Assembly: GCA_020466095.1 (NCBI GenBank)
Contig: CM035807.1
Coordinates: 21,498,985-21,562,984, forward strand
Direction: 5' to 3'
Origin: Chlorops oryzae
Taxonomy: Eukaryota > Arthropoda > Insecta > Diptera > Chloropidae
Length of the DNA stretch: 64,000 bases
The notes beneath the pieces were generated by a model. That model was not told where the DNA came from. It saw only the letters and a program-made list of their open reading frames with translations, and ran no database searches. The translations under genes and the position numbers were made by a program. Positions 44,991 to 55,917 of this stretch are shown in pieces. Every line of letters begins with the position of its first letter. The stretch's first letter is position 1.

Positions 44991-46149
44991 CAGTGTTGGG
45001 ATTTTTTCTTCACTGGATTTCACACTGACAGATCCTGAAAATTATACCGCATTGTACTCCCGGAAAAGTTAAGTCTCACAAAAGTTAATATGTAGTTGGA
45101 AAAAGTTAATCAAAATTTCGCACTCATAGACAGCCGTGGGTTTTTGCTCCAAAAAGAGGGAATAGCTTGGAAAATAAATCGTATATATCCCTCAATTTGT
45201 TAGATTTGGAACATTTTGAAAATTCGGAATAGTTAAATTTTCGGGACATATCCATTTAATATCCTGGGAGTCGACTGTATTTTTCTCCCACTCATTCTTA
45301 ATAAAATTCCCGAAAAATGTTCCACTAGTTGAATATACAGTATTAGTTGAATATATGCATCCCGGATATAAGAATTCTTCTCTTAAAAGGATCAAAAATT
45401 ATTCCATTGTCATCCTTCAATCTACTAAATTCATTTGGATGAAGTCTTTCCTCGCTTGTAACTACAAGTTTCTTTGCCAGTACCATATTTGATGGTACTT
45501 ATATCCGGGAGAGTACTGTTGGTATAAATTTTTTCAGAAAAATATGTAAAAACCTTGAATGAGCTGATTTTAACAATTCTAATATATAAAGTTCTCATTT
45601 CGCGGTGTTGGTTACCAAACTTCTCCGCAACGGGTGGACCGATTCTTATGAAATTTCATCAGCATATCGAGTTGGGCTAAGAATCAAGTCAACATCTATT
45701 TTTCATGCCCTTAACCTCAATGTTTGGTCCCATCGAGCAATTTTGAGTTTTAGTATCCAACATAAGAGCATCGTTATTAAAACAAAAACCTTTACCTAGT
45801 ATATATTTTTTCGCGGTGTTGACAGTATTTACCTTTCCTGTCAAATGGGCAGAAATCTAAACCATACTTTACACCACACAAAATTCAGGATTCCCTTATC
45901 TCGTTAGTCCTAATCTTTCGTTTAAAATGCCCAAAAACGCAAGCGGCCTAAGACAATTTGCTGCCCCAGCAGTTGCAATTTCGCCACCTCAGACAGCACC
46001 TCTTACTTTCGCCTATTCTTTTATTCATGCATTGACGGTTCGAATTTTTCAGCCCTGCAAATTTACCGCCCTAGGCAGGTGCCTATTTTGCCTATTCAGT
46101 ACATTCGCCATTGTCCACAAAAAAAAAGGAAAAATATATCCCAACACTG
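44991..46149. mobile_element. hAT-type element containing an older MITE
   Basis: 1159 bp with 12-bp inverted ends CAGTGTTGGGAT (44991-45002; complement at right end) and an 8-bp flank CTCAGTAG (44983-44990) against CTCAGTCG (46150-46157), one mismatch. Near its right end it carries an inverted degenerate copy of the 40900-41095 MITE. No transposase frame. Confidence 0.75.
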
Positions 46150-46803
46150 CTCAGTCGATTGTTGCAGGTACAAGGTGCACAGTAGATCGAATACATAATA
46201 TAATAGGCAAAAAAAAATTTTATTTTAATTTATCAGTCAAGACAGATGTATGAAAACCGATTTCAAGCTATAAAAATGTGTAATATTAACCTACTCTCGT
46301 CTTGAGAATGATTCTTTAAGGATATTTTTGAGAATCTTAAATGCAAAAAATAGAAATAATAGGAATTAAAAAATTTGGTAAATTTATCAGGCCTTATGTA
46401 GTATTAGTCCATCCACTTCTACGTGGATTTTTCAAAAGCAACCTCTTCCTCATGTTTTATGTATTTCAGGCAATAAGTAGCTCGGAAATTTCTTCGATCG
46501 ATCAGGACCGTTTTCGAAAGTCCTAGCAAATTAATTATAAGGATTAAAGATTTTATTTTCATTTGAAATATCCATTGATTTCCATTGGTAATTAAAAATG
46601 AACATGCATTCGTAAATTAATAAATCTTTAAAACTTATATGAATCGAAGGAGTCATTAAAAGGACAGGCAAAGCTGTCCTACCACTTTAGAGATGCTATG
46701 AGAGTTTTTTTTAACGTAGTTCAAGGATTTTCAAATCTAAACTTATATATATTTTGGCAGCTGTTAGTTAAATTTAAGATATTCAATCGCAGGATGCTAT
46801 CAT

Positions 46804-47266
46804 TAGTGATGCCACGAATATTCGGCCACTATTCGGTATTCGGCCTATTCGGCGTCATTTTTCAGTATTCGGTATTCGGCCGAATAGTTAAAATATTCGG
46901 CCGAATACCGAATAGTAGAAATAACTTATTAAAAAAATCAGCAGTAACTACAAATTAAGTTTTTCTCACAATAACGTAAAAAAATTTAATTAACGAGATC
47001 TAAAAATACAGCAGATTTGCTTTTTATTCTTTAGAAATATTAAATGTACGCTAGCTTCTTCTAAATTTTCTTCGAAAACATTATAAACAGTGGGCAAATT
47101 TTTCAGCGGCAGTTTTTGCCTTGACTTCAGCTAGTCGCGAGTAGGCTCAAGCTGTCTTTGCTACGTGCCGAATATTCGGTTGCCGAATATTCGTTATTCG
47201 GCCGAGAGGTTGACCGAATATTCGGTATTCGGTATTCGGCCAAATCCACTATTCGTGGCATCACTA
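46804..47266. mobile_element. hAT-type MITE packed with ATTCGG repeats
   Basis: 463 bp with 17-bp inverted ends TAGTGATGCCACGAATA and a perfect 8-bp duplication GCTATCAT (46796-46803 and 47267-47274). Both subterminal regions are arrays of ATTCGGCC/ATTCGGTATTCGG in both orientations. Confidence 0.88.
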
Positions 47267-47666
47267 GCTATCATTCTATCCCAAAAGCGGAACGATTATT
47301 TTACAGTAAAACTTGAATGAATAAAACCAAAAAATCTTTAAAGCAGATCTTAATGATCTGAATGAACTAGGCTCTAAAATTTTTTTCCAACAAAATCTTC
47401 TATTTCCTTTTTTCTTATTAGATTAAATCGAAAAAAAAAGTAGAATGTATTTTGCTACGACTTCCATAAAAGAATACTTACAATTTATTGTTTTTTTTTC
47501 TGTTTTGCTTGTTTGCCTTATCGATTACTCTTATCGTTTAAGCACACTTTCCAAAAAAGAAAATATTTCCAAAAAACCAAACATTTAAAAATTCCCTGTG
47601 CTGATTTTTGCCCCCCGCACTGCGTGGTTGGTGGTGTATTCTTTATTTTATTTTGTTCGGTTACAG

Positions 47667-48172
47667 GGCTGGGGGGACGTCTCCATCTATCGACACCGTT
47701 ATCGACAACATCGTCGGCATCACCGCCGCCGCCGCCGCGACCACCGCCGCACGCGGCAGCCTTTGGAATACATTTAAGTGCGGCGTTAAAAAACGAATAC
47801 AATTTGGATTACTTTAGAGCGGGCAATAATAATAATGGCACCGGCGGAGGGCCTCACCATCACGGCGGCTACAATCAGGCCGGGCAAATCGGACTCGGCG
47901 ATGCGGTAGCACCGCCACCAGCCGGCCATAATTCTCACCATCAAATGTCATATCACAATATGTTCACGCCGTCACGTGATCCCGGGACCATGTGGCGCTG
48001 TCGCTCGTGCGGCAAAGAAGTCACCAATCGATGGCATCACTTTCATTCGCATACAGCGCAGCGTTCAATGTGCCCATACTGCCCGGCCACGTACAGTCGC
48101 ATCGATACATTGCGCTCGCATTTACGCGTCAAACATCCCGAACGCTTGCTCAAACTAAGTTCAACAATATGA
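47667..48172 (+). CDS. fru: fru C-type terminal exon (C2H2 zinc-finger pair)
   Basis: Acceptor GGTTACAG|GGCTGG, phase 1; 167 codons then TGA. It reads GRLHLSTPLSTTSSASPPPPP with Pro/His-rich low complexity, the conserved patch AAFGIHLSAALKNEYNLDYF, a Gly/His segment, and two fingers: CRSCGKEVTNRWHHFHSH and CPYCPATYSRIDTLRSHLR, ending LLKLSSTI. The fingers and genomic order (A, then B, then C) match the Drosophila locus. This is the most distal fru exon recognised and lies 26 kb from C5. AATAAA occurs 17 bases after the stop (48190), close enough that a more distal signal may be used. Confidence 0.93.
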
Positions 48173-48189
48173 GACTAAGAAAACCCAAA

Positions 48190-48195
48190 AATAAA
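48190..48195 (+). promoter_or_regulatory. poly(A) signal candidate, fru C-type exon
   Basis: AATAAA 17 bases after the exon C stop. The very short distance makes a more distal signal likely as well. Confidence 0.25.
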
Positions 48196-48825
48196 TCAGT
48201 AAAAAAGAAACGAAAAAAATTCAAAGGAAAACCACTGAAAAGGCAACTACTAAAAAAAAAAAAAAGGATAAGCCTTCTTTATTTTCAATTAGTTTATTAA
48301 TGAAACTACAAAAATTACGTGTAATTATATAAAATGTACACACACAGACACACGCAAGCACACACAAAAAAGCACTTATATTGCAATTAAATAACCTGTG
48401 TACGCCCACATGTTCATGTAACGTTTAGTAATGTATTTAGTTGTATTGCATTTTTTGTTTTTTTTTTTTTTTTCAGTGTAAAATTTACCAACTATATATA
48501 TTGTAATAAGGCACACAGTCGTTCTCAGCTTTTACAATGGTTTTTATATACAAAAAAAAAACAAGTGTTAGACATAAACCATTACAACAAAATTTATCAA
48601 GCTTCAATGTTATAAGCGCTGCTGTAAATTGATGTATATTTTTTTTTATGTGTATTTGGTACTAGGATACTTTCAACAAAATTTTTAGCAAAAGGAAAAC
48701 TCCGAAATAGAAAACTTTGAAATAGAAAAAAAAATTCGCATCAAAACTGTAACAAAAAGCCATTGAAGAGTCATGGTCAATCAGCTTGACAAGCATGTTT
48801 ATCGAACTGGAAGCCATTGTGTCGA

Positions 48826-49231
48826 CCTCAGACGTTGCGACTTTTCATCCGACTTGGCTAAGTTGAGGTAAAAATTTAAGCGTGTGCGAGCAAGTTTTTT
48901 TTTGGTTTTTCAACTGTTGATAAAGGTGCTTCCCTATTAGGCAAGAAAAGCGCTTTCATTTCCGGAAGAAGCAAGTTTTCTTGCTCTAAAACTTTTTATC
49001 AAAAACAATTTTGCATGCTGAAAACGCTTTTTGATCAACCACACTTGGCTTTACTTGCCCATTGGGGAAGCACCTTAAAAATCATCGATAATTATAATTT
49101 ATATATATGGACTGAAGTTGGACAAAAAATACTATGAAAATGCCGTAACGTATAAATAGTGCGACCGAAGAACTTGTTCACAGTCTGAACTTCAGACAAA
49201 TTGGTTGTATGAAAAGTCGGAACGTCTGGGG
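48826..49231. mobile_element. inverted-repeat element with a second MITE nested inside
   Basis: Outer ends CCTCAGACGTTGCGACTTTT and, complemented, CCCCAGACGTTCCGACTTTT. Within it 48923-49077 has its own ends AAGGTGCTTCCCTATTAGGC and, complemented, AAGGTGCTTCCCCAATGGGC. Target duplications not resolved. Confidence 0.6.
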
Positions 49232-49930
49232 CTTGCTATTAAACAGTCTTGGTTTGATGATGATGTCTTGTGTACTTTAAATATGAACTAAGTTAAATAA
49301 TAATAATCACCTTTGGAGAATATTATCGTTATAATTTGCTCATATGATAAGGTATATGATTCCACATTTTTTTTTTTAATAATTTCGAATTCTTACTAAT
49401 CCAACTCATCTCATTGAAGTCTTAAATTAATTGTTGTTATACAAATTTTATAATATAAAAATGTTCCTCCAGGTTTCATAAGAAAGAACTTCTTTTTTTT
49501 TTGTAAATAAACTATTGAAAAACTTGGTGGGGGTATTCACAGTTACCCTGTTAATACGTTACTTTTTTATTATTCTAATTTTGATCGTATACTTTGCAAC
49601 ATAATCATGGATAATCGAAGTCTTTGTACAAAAGTAATGAGGAACATCCTGAAAATTTTACAGTCGAATGTGAATACCCTTACGAAAAACCAAAAACAAA
49701 TAACAACATAACATTTCAATGTAATTATCTCAATTTTTAATACTCTTACATCAACCTCCTCCTCCTCCTCTCTTGAGAGAAAGAATAGCTTTCTACAATT
49801 ATGAAATCCAAATACACATAATTCGAAAAAAAAAAATAAAAAAATACTGTTTAACTTATAGTACAGCAGATTTTTATCAAAATGCTTCAAATAAAATAAG
49901 TCAAAATAATATGAGCTATTCGATGTCCTT

Positions 49931-50052
49931 AAGACCATGTTTGCACACGACTCATTTGAATCCGTCTCACTGGATTCACTTTGACGCTTCTGACAGTGAA
50001 TGCTGCAACGGAAATTGGCATGTCTCCAATGAGTCGGCGTGGGCATGCTCTA
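49931..50052. mobile_element. possible short inverted-repeat element
   Basis: Left AGACCATGTTTGCACACGAC and right, complemented, AGAGCATGCCCACGCCGACT, both followed by TCATT. Diverged; no duplication seen. Confidence 0.4.
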
Positions 50053-52121
50053 ATCTAAACTCAAGTAAAAGAAAAAACAAATGAAAATTAGAATAAAAAA
50101 TAATAACCAATCAAAAAGGATTAAATTTTGGAAAAAAAGGCATTTGGAAAATTATATAAATTGTTTTCTTACTTGTAAGAGTTTAAATCGTGCGCTGTAA
50201 AAAAAAAATTATAATAATTTCAAGAAGTTTCAATTTTAAGTGAATTTTTGTTTAATTTTTTATATTATTATTTTTTTTTTATTTTATTCTTTTTGTTAAG
50301 TTTAGCGAGAGACTAACCATTAAGATCTACAACAAGAAAAAAATCAATATACCTCAAAACGCATTTCTGTTTTTATTGTTGAATTATTTTTTAATTAGTT
50401 TTTAGCACTTAATTGTATAAGTTTATCGATTATATTCTTATCTACACAATTTTAGTTAAGTGAACTCTTTATGTTTAAGTTCAAAGTGCATGAAAGCAGT
50501 ATGAAAGAAGTTTATAGAAAAGAAAAAAAAATATATGCAAAATTAAACTTTTAATACCAGGTATTCGCAGCAGTCTCTCAAGGTATTTCATTTATTTAAC
50601 ACTCGTTAGTAATCGAGAATTTCAATCGATATTAATCCATTATAATTTCCGAGGAGTACCAAAAAATACCGACTTTTACTTATCTTCTGGCGGTGTAAAT
50701 ATCCTTCCCATTAAGGTAAAAAGAGATTTTGAAAAAAAGGATTTTTATCCTCGTTTCACGAATTAAAATCAATTTTTTCTTGTATGTAATTTTTTTACTG
50801 CTTTTATGTTACTTTCAAAAACTACCTCAGGTAATTTTAATAATTTTTAAGCAATGAGTTCTGCCATAACCAATGATTTACTTTAACTAAAATGGCATAA
50901 AAATGAAAGAAGAAAAACTACGAAATAATACAATTTCACAAAAATGTTCGTTAATAATTTCTTTGTTACTTTTCTTCACCATCATAAATGCTCTTATATC
51001 GATTCGTTTCATGAAAATATTTCCTTTTTTTTGTTTTTTTAATACAGCAATAAAGAAGCTTTTTTAAGATGCTAAAATATTTTAACGATTTACACTTAAA
51101 AGTTTTAGTTTTAATAGCAAAGTGCCAATTTTTTTTAAGATAAAACACAAAACGCTACATTTTACTTTCATAATTTAAAAAAAAAAAAAAAAACTGTTGT
51201 AATTCAGAAGAGAGAAATTTGTTTTTACTAATTCTTTGGTTATTTAGAATTATGGCATTATATTGGTATTGATCTGAAGCAGTTGTAATTTCTTGGCAAC
51301 TGAAGATCATGTTTGGTATGTTGAGATGTTTTTTAAGCTCGCAATTGTTTAAATAAGATGTTTTTCGTGTCAGCTTTTTTCAACAAGGAATCAAATTTTT
51401 ATAAAACATTCAGTGTTGATTTATGGCACTGGCTTCCAATAACGCATAACTTACTGTTCAGAAATTCCTGCGCTATTGCAAACGAGGCTTTACTCAAATC
51501 CCTTAAGCGACCCCAACACGGTACTGAATTCAGTAAGCAATCCTATATGTGCGTGAGTGAAACAGATGTGTATGCGTCTCACAATAACGCAAGCGATTCA
51601 GTAAGCAAAATCGAAATCGTCCTGAAAACCACGTGCATATGAATTGCCGTGTCGGGTTCGCTTTATTCTTCGGCTTGCCTTAATCGGCAAGGAGGGCAAG
51701 AATCAGGGAAATAATTTTCCTCCTTCTTTCTCTTTCTAGCTTTCTAACTGAAAAGTCAAAAGCTTTCGAATACAAATAGCTGCGTGTAAACCACTAAGTT
51801 ACCGAGATTCCTATTGGAAAAGAACTCCAAAACGAAAGTAATGCATGTAGAATCGTGTACAGCTGTGCTCAAAATAAAATGAATATCATAAAGAGAACAT
51901 AAGAAAGTTACACAGCCCACAGCCCCGCTGTATTGTTGTGGTCGCTGAATCCGAGTTTAAGGTCTCAATACCTTTACTGGCTCCAGATTCAACCACAACC
52001 TTAAAAAAACATTCTGAGCGAAAGTTTTGGGCCTCTTTTTTGAGGTTATAGCTAAGCCTAGACTCGATGGATGTACATATATAGACCTCAAATTGGAATT
52101 AATTGACCCAAAAAACATATA

Positions 52122-52350
52122 CAGCCAAATTCTAAATATTCCCGGGTAATTTTCTTCTGCGGATTAAAAAAAAATTCAATTCTAAGCGTACTGGGAAGGG
52201 AATATAAGGGGAACAAAATGGGCAAAACTGCTTGATTATCAGGGGACAGACTGTCCCGCCTACCCCCATATCATCATCATTATTATCCTTTTTTATCCAA
52301 GAAAAGTGTCTAGGGAAAAAACTCCCTGGGAATATGAATTTCAAATGCAG
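52122..52350. repeat. possible second copy of the TTCCCGGG element
   Basis: AAATATTCCCGGGTAATTTT near the left and CTCCCTGGGAATAT near the right resemble the ends of the 8991-9156 element. The right terminus is diverged. Confidence 0.35.
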
Positions 52351-53191
52351 CCAATAGTAGACGTAGTGAATACTCCAGGTCTCTGTATTATTATCAGAAT
52401 CATTTCGATTATTTCGACCACAATTGTGCAAATATCTTCAATTACCGGCATTTTTTGTAAGTTTTGACCTGGTTTTCGACTTGAATGAGTAGGTCTATGT
52501 ATGCTTTTGATCTGCTTTAATGGAATAAAAGTTTTCATAAAATTTCGTAAATCGTCAATTTTTGACGAGATTGATTTCCGCAACATGCCCGTTAATATCC
52601 ACAGCCTGAGGAGTTCCAAAAAAAAAAAACACAAAAAATCTGCCATTGAAAGAGAAACTTTTTTTAAACACGCTGACTGAAGATCCGATACCACATATTT
52701 AGTAAATAAAAGAAATATTTTAAAACAACAGCATTTTGTGATATTCAAAATTGTGTGTCTGCAAAATCATCATTTTTAAATGATTTAAAATTTTTATTTC
52801 GGAAATTTGTTAGCGCCGTTTGTTCATATTGGCATCGGTAAATTTATAGTTTTTTTAATGATTTTTTTTTTTTTTTTTTTTTTTTGTTGAAAACTCAAAT
52901 TCTGATTTCCGTAATAATTTGTACAAAAAAATAATAACAATTGAACATTATTAAATAACCGAGACTAATGTGGACAACCCTAGTTTTTTTTTTTATTGTT
53001 ATTAATCACTACAACGTGTAAATGTCTCGTAAAAAAATCAAAATGCTCGCGTTTTATGAATTTTCTTAAAATGAATATATTAATCGAAAATTGAAAAAAA
53101 CTAAAATCTATGTACCAAAAAAATTTTCATCTTCAATAACAATAAATGTCAGAAATCATTTTAATTTTTTTTTTATGTAGGTATATACTTT

Positions 53192-53291
53192 NNNNNNNNN
53201 NNNNNNNNNNNNNNNNNNNNNNNNNNNNNNNNNNNNNNNNNNNNNNNNNNNNNNNNNNNNNNNNNNNNNNNNNNNNNNNNNNNNNNNNNNN
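53192..53291. other. assembly gap (100 N)
   Basis: Exactly 100 N at the left edge of the pentanucleotide array; a round number usually standing for a gap of unknown length, so the array is probably longer than shown. Confidence 0.97.
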
Positions 53292-54088
53292 TATGTTATG
53301 TTATGTTATGTTATGTTATGTTATGTTATGTTATGTTATGTTATGTTATGTTATGTTATGTTATGTTATGTTATGTTTGTTATGTTATGTTTGTTATGTT
53401 ATGTTATGTTATGTTATGTTATGTTATGTTATGTTATGTTATGTTATGTTATGTTATGTTATGTTATGTTATGTTATGTTATGTTTTATGTTATGTTTTT
53501 ATGTTATGTTATGTTATGTTATGTTATGTTTGTTATGTTTATGTTATGTTATGTTATGTTATGTTATGTTATGTTATGTTATGTTATGTTATGTTATGTT
53601 ATGTTATGTTATGTTATGTTATGTTATGTTATTATGTTATGTTATGTTATGTTATGTTATGTTATGTTATGTTATGTTATGTTATGTTATGTTATGTTAT
53701 GTTATGTTATGTTATGTTATGTTACTGTATTTATGTTTATGATTATGTTATGTTATGTTATGTCTATGTTATGTTATGTATGTTATGTTATGTTATGTTA
53801 TGTTATGTTATGTTATGTTATGTTATGTTATGTTATGTTATGTTATTTATGATTATGTTATGTTATGCTTATGTTATGTTATGTTATGTTATGTTTGTTA
53901 GTTATTTATTTATTATGTTTTTATGTTAGTTATTTATGTTATGTTATGTTATGTTATGTTATGTTATGTTTTTATGTTTTTGTTAGTTTTGTTATGTTAT
54001 GATTTGTGGTTATTTATGTTATGTTATGTTAGTTATGTATTTAATTTCATGTATTATGTTATGTTATGTTTGCTGTTAATTATACTAC
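53292..54088 (+). repeat. (TTATG)n pentanucleotide array, degenerate part
   Basis: Tandem TATGT units interrupted by variants (TATGTTTG, TTTATG, TATTATG), increasingly so towards 54090. The following 54089-54273 is mostly non-repeat sequence. Confidence 0.95.
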
Positions 54089-54273
54089 TGTTTGTATATT
54101 TATATGTTAAATGTTTATAGTTTTGTAAGTTAAGTTATGTTTGTCCTATAAAACTCCGCCTCAAAGTAAAATCTTTAATTCTCATAGAATAATGGCTGGG
54201 AATTGCTTTGATGCATACACTGAAAATAAATTTTTGCTTCGATTAAATTGATTAGTATGCCATTGTTGTAGTC

Positions 54274-55917
54274 TTATGTTATGTTATGGTGTTATGTTAT
54301 GTTATGTTATGGTTTGTTATGTTATGTTATGTTATGTTATGTTATGTTATGTTATGTTATGTTATGTTATGTTATGTTATGTTATGTTATGTTATGTTAT
54401 GTTATGTTATGTTATGTTATGTTATGTTATGTTATGTTATGTTATGTTATGTTATGTTATGTTATGTTATGTTATGTTATGTTATGTTATGTTATGTTAT
54501 GTTATGTTATGTTATGTTATGTTATGTTATGTTATGTTATGTTATGTTATGTTATGTTATGTTATGTTATGTTATGTTATGTTATGTTATGTTATGTTAT
54601 GTTATGTTATGTTATGTTATGTTATGTTATGTTATGTTATGTTATGTTATGTTATGTTATGTTATGTTATGTTATGTTATGTTATGTTATGTTATGTTAT
54701 GTTATGTTATGTTATGTTATGTTTATGTTATGTTATGTTTATGTTATGTTATGTTATGTTATGTTATGTTATGTTATGTTATGTTATGTTATGTTATGTT
54801 ATGTATTATGTTATGTTATGTTATGTTATGTTATGTTTTATGTTATGTTATGTTATGTTATGTTATGTTATGTTATGTTATGTTATGTTATGTTATGTTA
54901 TGTTATGTTATGTTATGTTATGTTATGTTATGTTATGTTATGTTATGTTATGTTATGTTATGTTATGTTATGTTATGTTATGTTATGTTATGTTATGTTA
55001 TGTTATGTTATGTTATGTTATGTTATGTTATGTTATGTTATGTTATGTTATGTTATGTTATGTTATGTTATGTTATGTTATGTTATGTTATGTTATGTTA
55101 TGTTATGTTATGTTATGTTATGTTATGTTATGTTATGTTATGTTATGTTATGTTATGTTATGTTATGTTATGTTATGTTATGTTATGTTATGTTATGTTA
55201 TGTTATGTTATGTTATGTTATGTTATGTTATGTTATGTTATGTTATGTTATGTTATGTTATGTTATGTTATGTTATGTTATGTTATGTTATGTTATGTTA
55301 TGTTATGTTATGTTATGTTATGTTATGTTATGTATGTTATGTTATGTTATGTTATGTTATGTTATGTTATGTTATGTTATGTTATGTTATGTTATGTTAT
55401 GTTATGTTATGTTATGTTATGTTATGTTATGTTATGTTATGTTATGTTATGTTATGTTATGTTATGTTATGTTATGTTATGTTATGTTATGTTATGTTAT
55501 GTTATGTTATGTTATGTTATGTTATGTTATGTTATGTTATGTTATGTTATGTTATGTTATGTTATGTTATGTTATGTTATGTTATGTTATGTTATGTTAT
55601 GTTATGTTATGTTATGTTATGTTATGTTATGTTATGTTATGTTATGTTATGTTATGTTATGTTATGTTATGTTATGTTATGTTATGTTATGTTATGTTAT
55701 GTTATGTTATGTTATGTTATGTTATGTTATGTTATGTTATGTTATGTTATGTTATGTTATGTTATGTTATGTTATGTTATGTTATGTTATGTTATGTTAT
55801 GTTATGTTATGTTATGTTATGTTATGTTATGTTATTTTATGTTATGTTATGTTATGTTATGTTATGTTATGTTATGTTATGTTATGTTATGTTATGTTAT
55901 GTTATGTTATGTTATGT
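54274..55917 (+). repeat. (TTATG)n pentanucleotide array, homogeneous part
   Basis: About 1.64 kb (roughly 330 units) of nearly perfect TTATG repeats with a handful of 1-2 base variants. All three forward frames are open, reading the repeated peptide MLCYV; each reverse frame has a TAA every 15 bases. These long frames are a consequence of the repeat and not genes. Confidence 0.97.

Larger units (their letters stand above)
37708..47666 (+). other. fru intron or inter-exon DNA between exons B and C
   Basis: About 10 kb without a supported exon. Contains four MITE-type elements (38488, 40900, 44991 and 46804), a GAT microsatellite (43140-43168), and ACAT-type repeats near 42770-42790. Confidence 0.6.
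13999..48172 (+). other. fru: 3' half of the fruitless (fru) gene
   Basis: fru encodes BTB zinc-finger transcription factors that direct male courtship circuitry (male-specific P1 products) and general neural development (common products). Seen here are common exons 13999-14146, 14302-14502, 14578-15357, 15593-15853 and 21259-21388, and alternative terminal exons at 16738-17767, 29200-30266, 36275-36795 (possibly to 37707) and 47667-48172. Introns have GT/AG ends and phases agree: C1-C4 are joined in phase 0, C5 ends in phase 1, and the A, B and C exons each begin with two bases completing a Gly codon. Predicted lengths from the C1 ATG are about 854 aa (A), 672 aa (B) and 667 aa (C). The sex-specifically spliced exon and the promoters are not in the window. 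Confidence 0.95.
48173..53191. other. fru exon C 3' UTR and downstream DNA
   Basis: No supported gene. Contains AATAAA at 48190, a CA-rich microsatellite (48337-48367), nested MITEs (48826-49231), and weak inverted-repeat elements at about 49931-50052 and 52122-52350. Confidence 0.55.
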
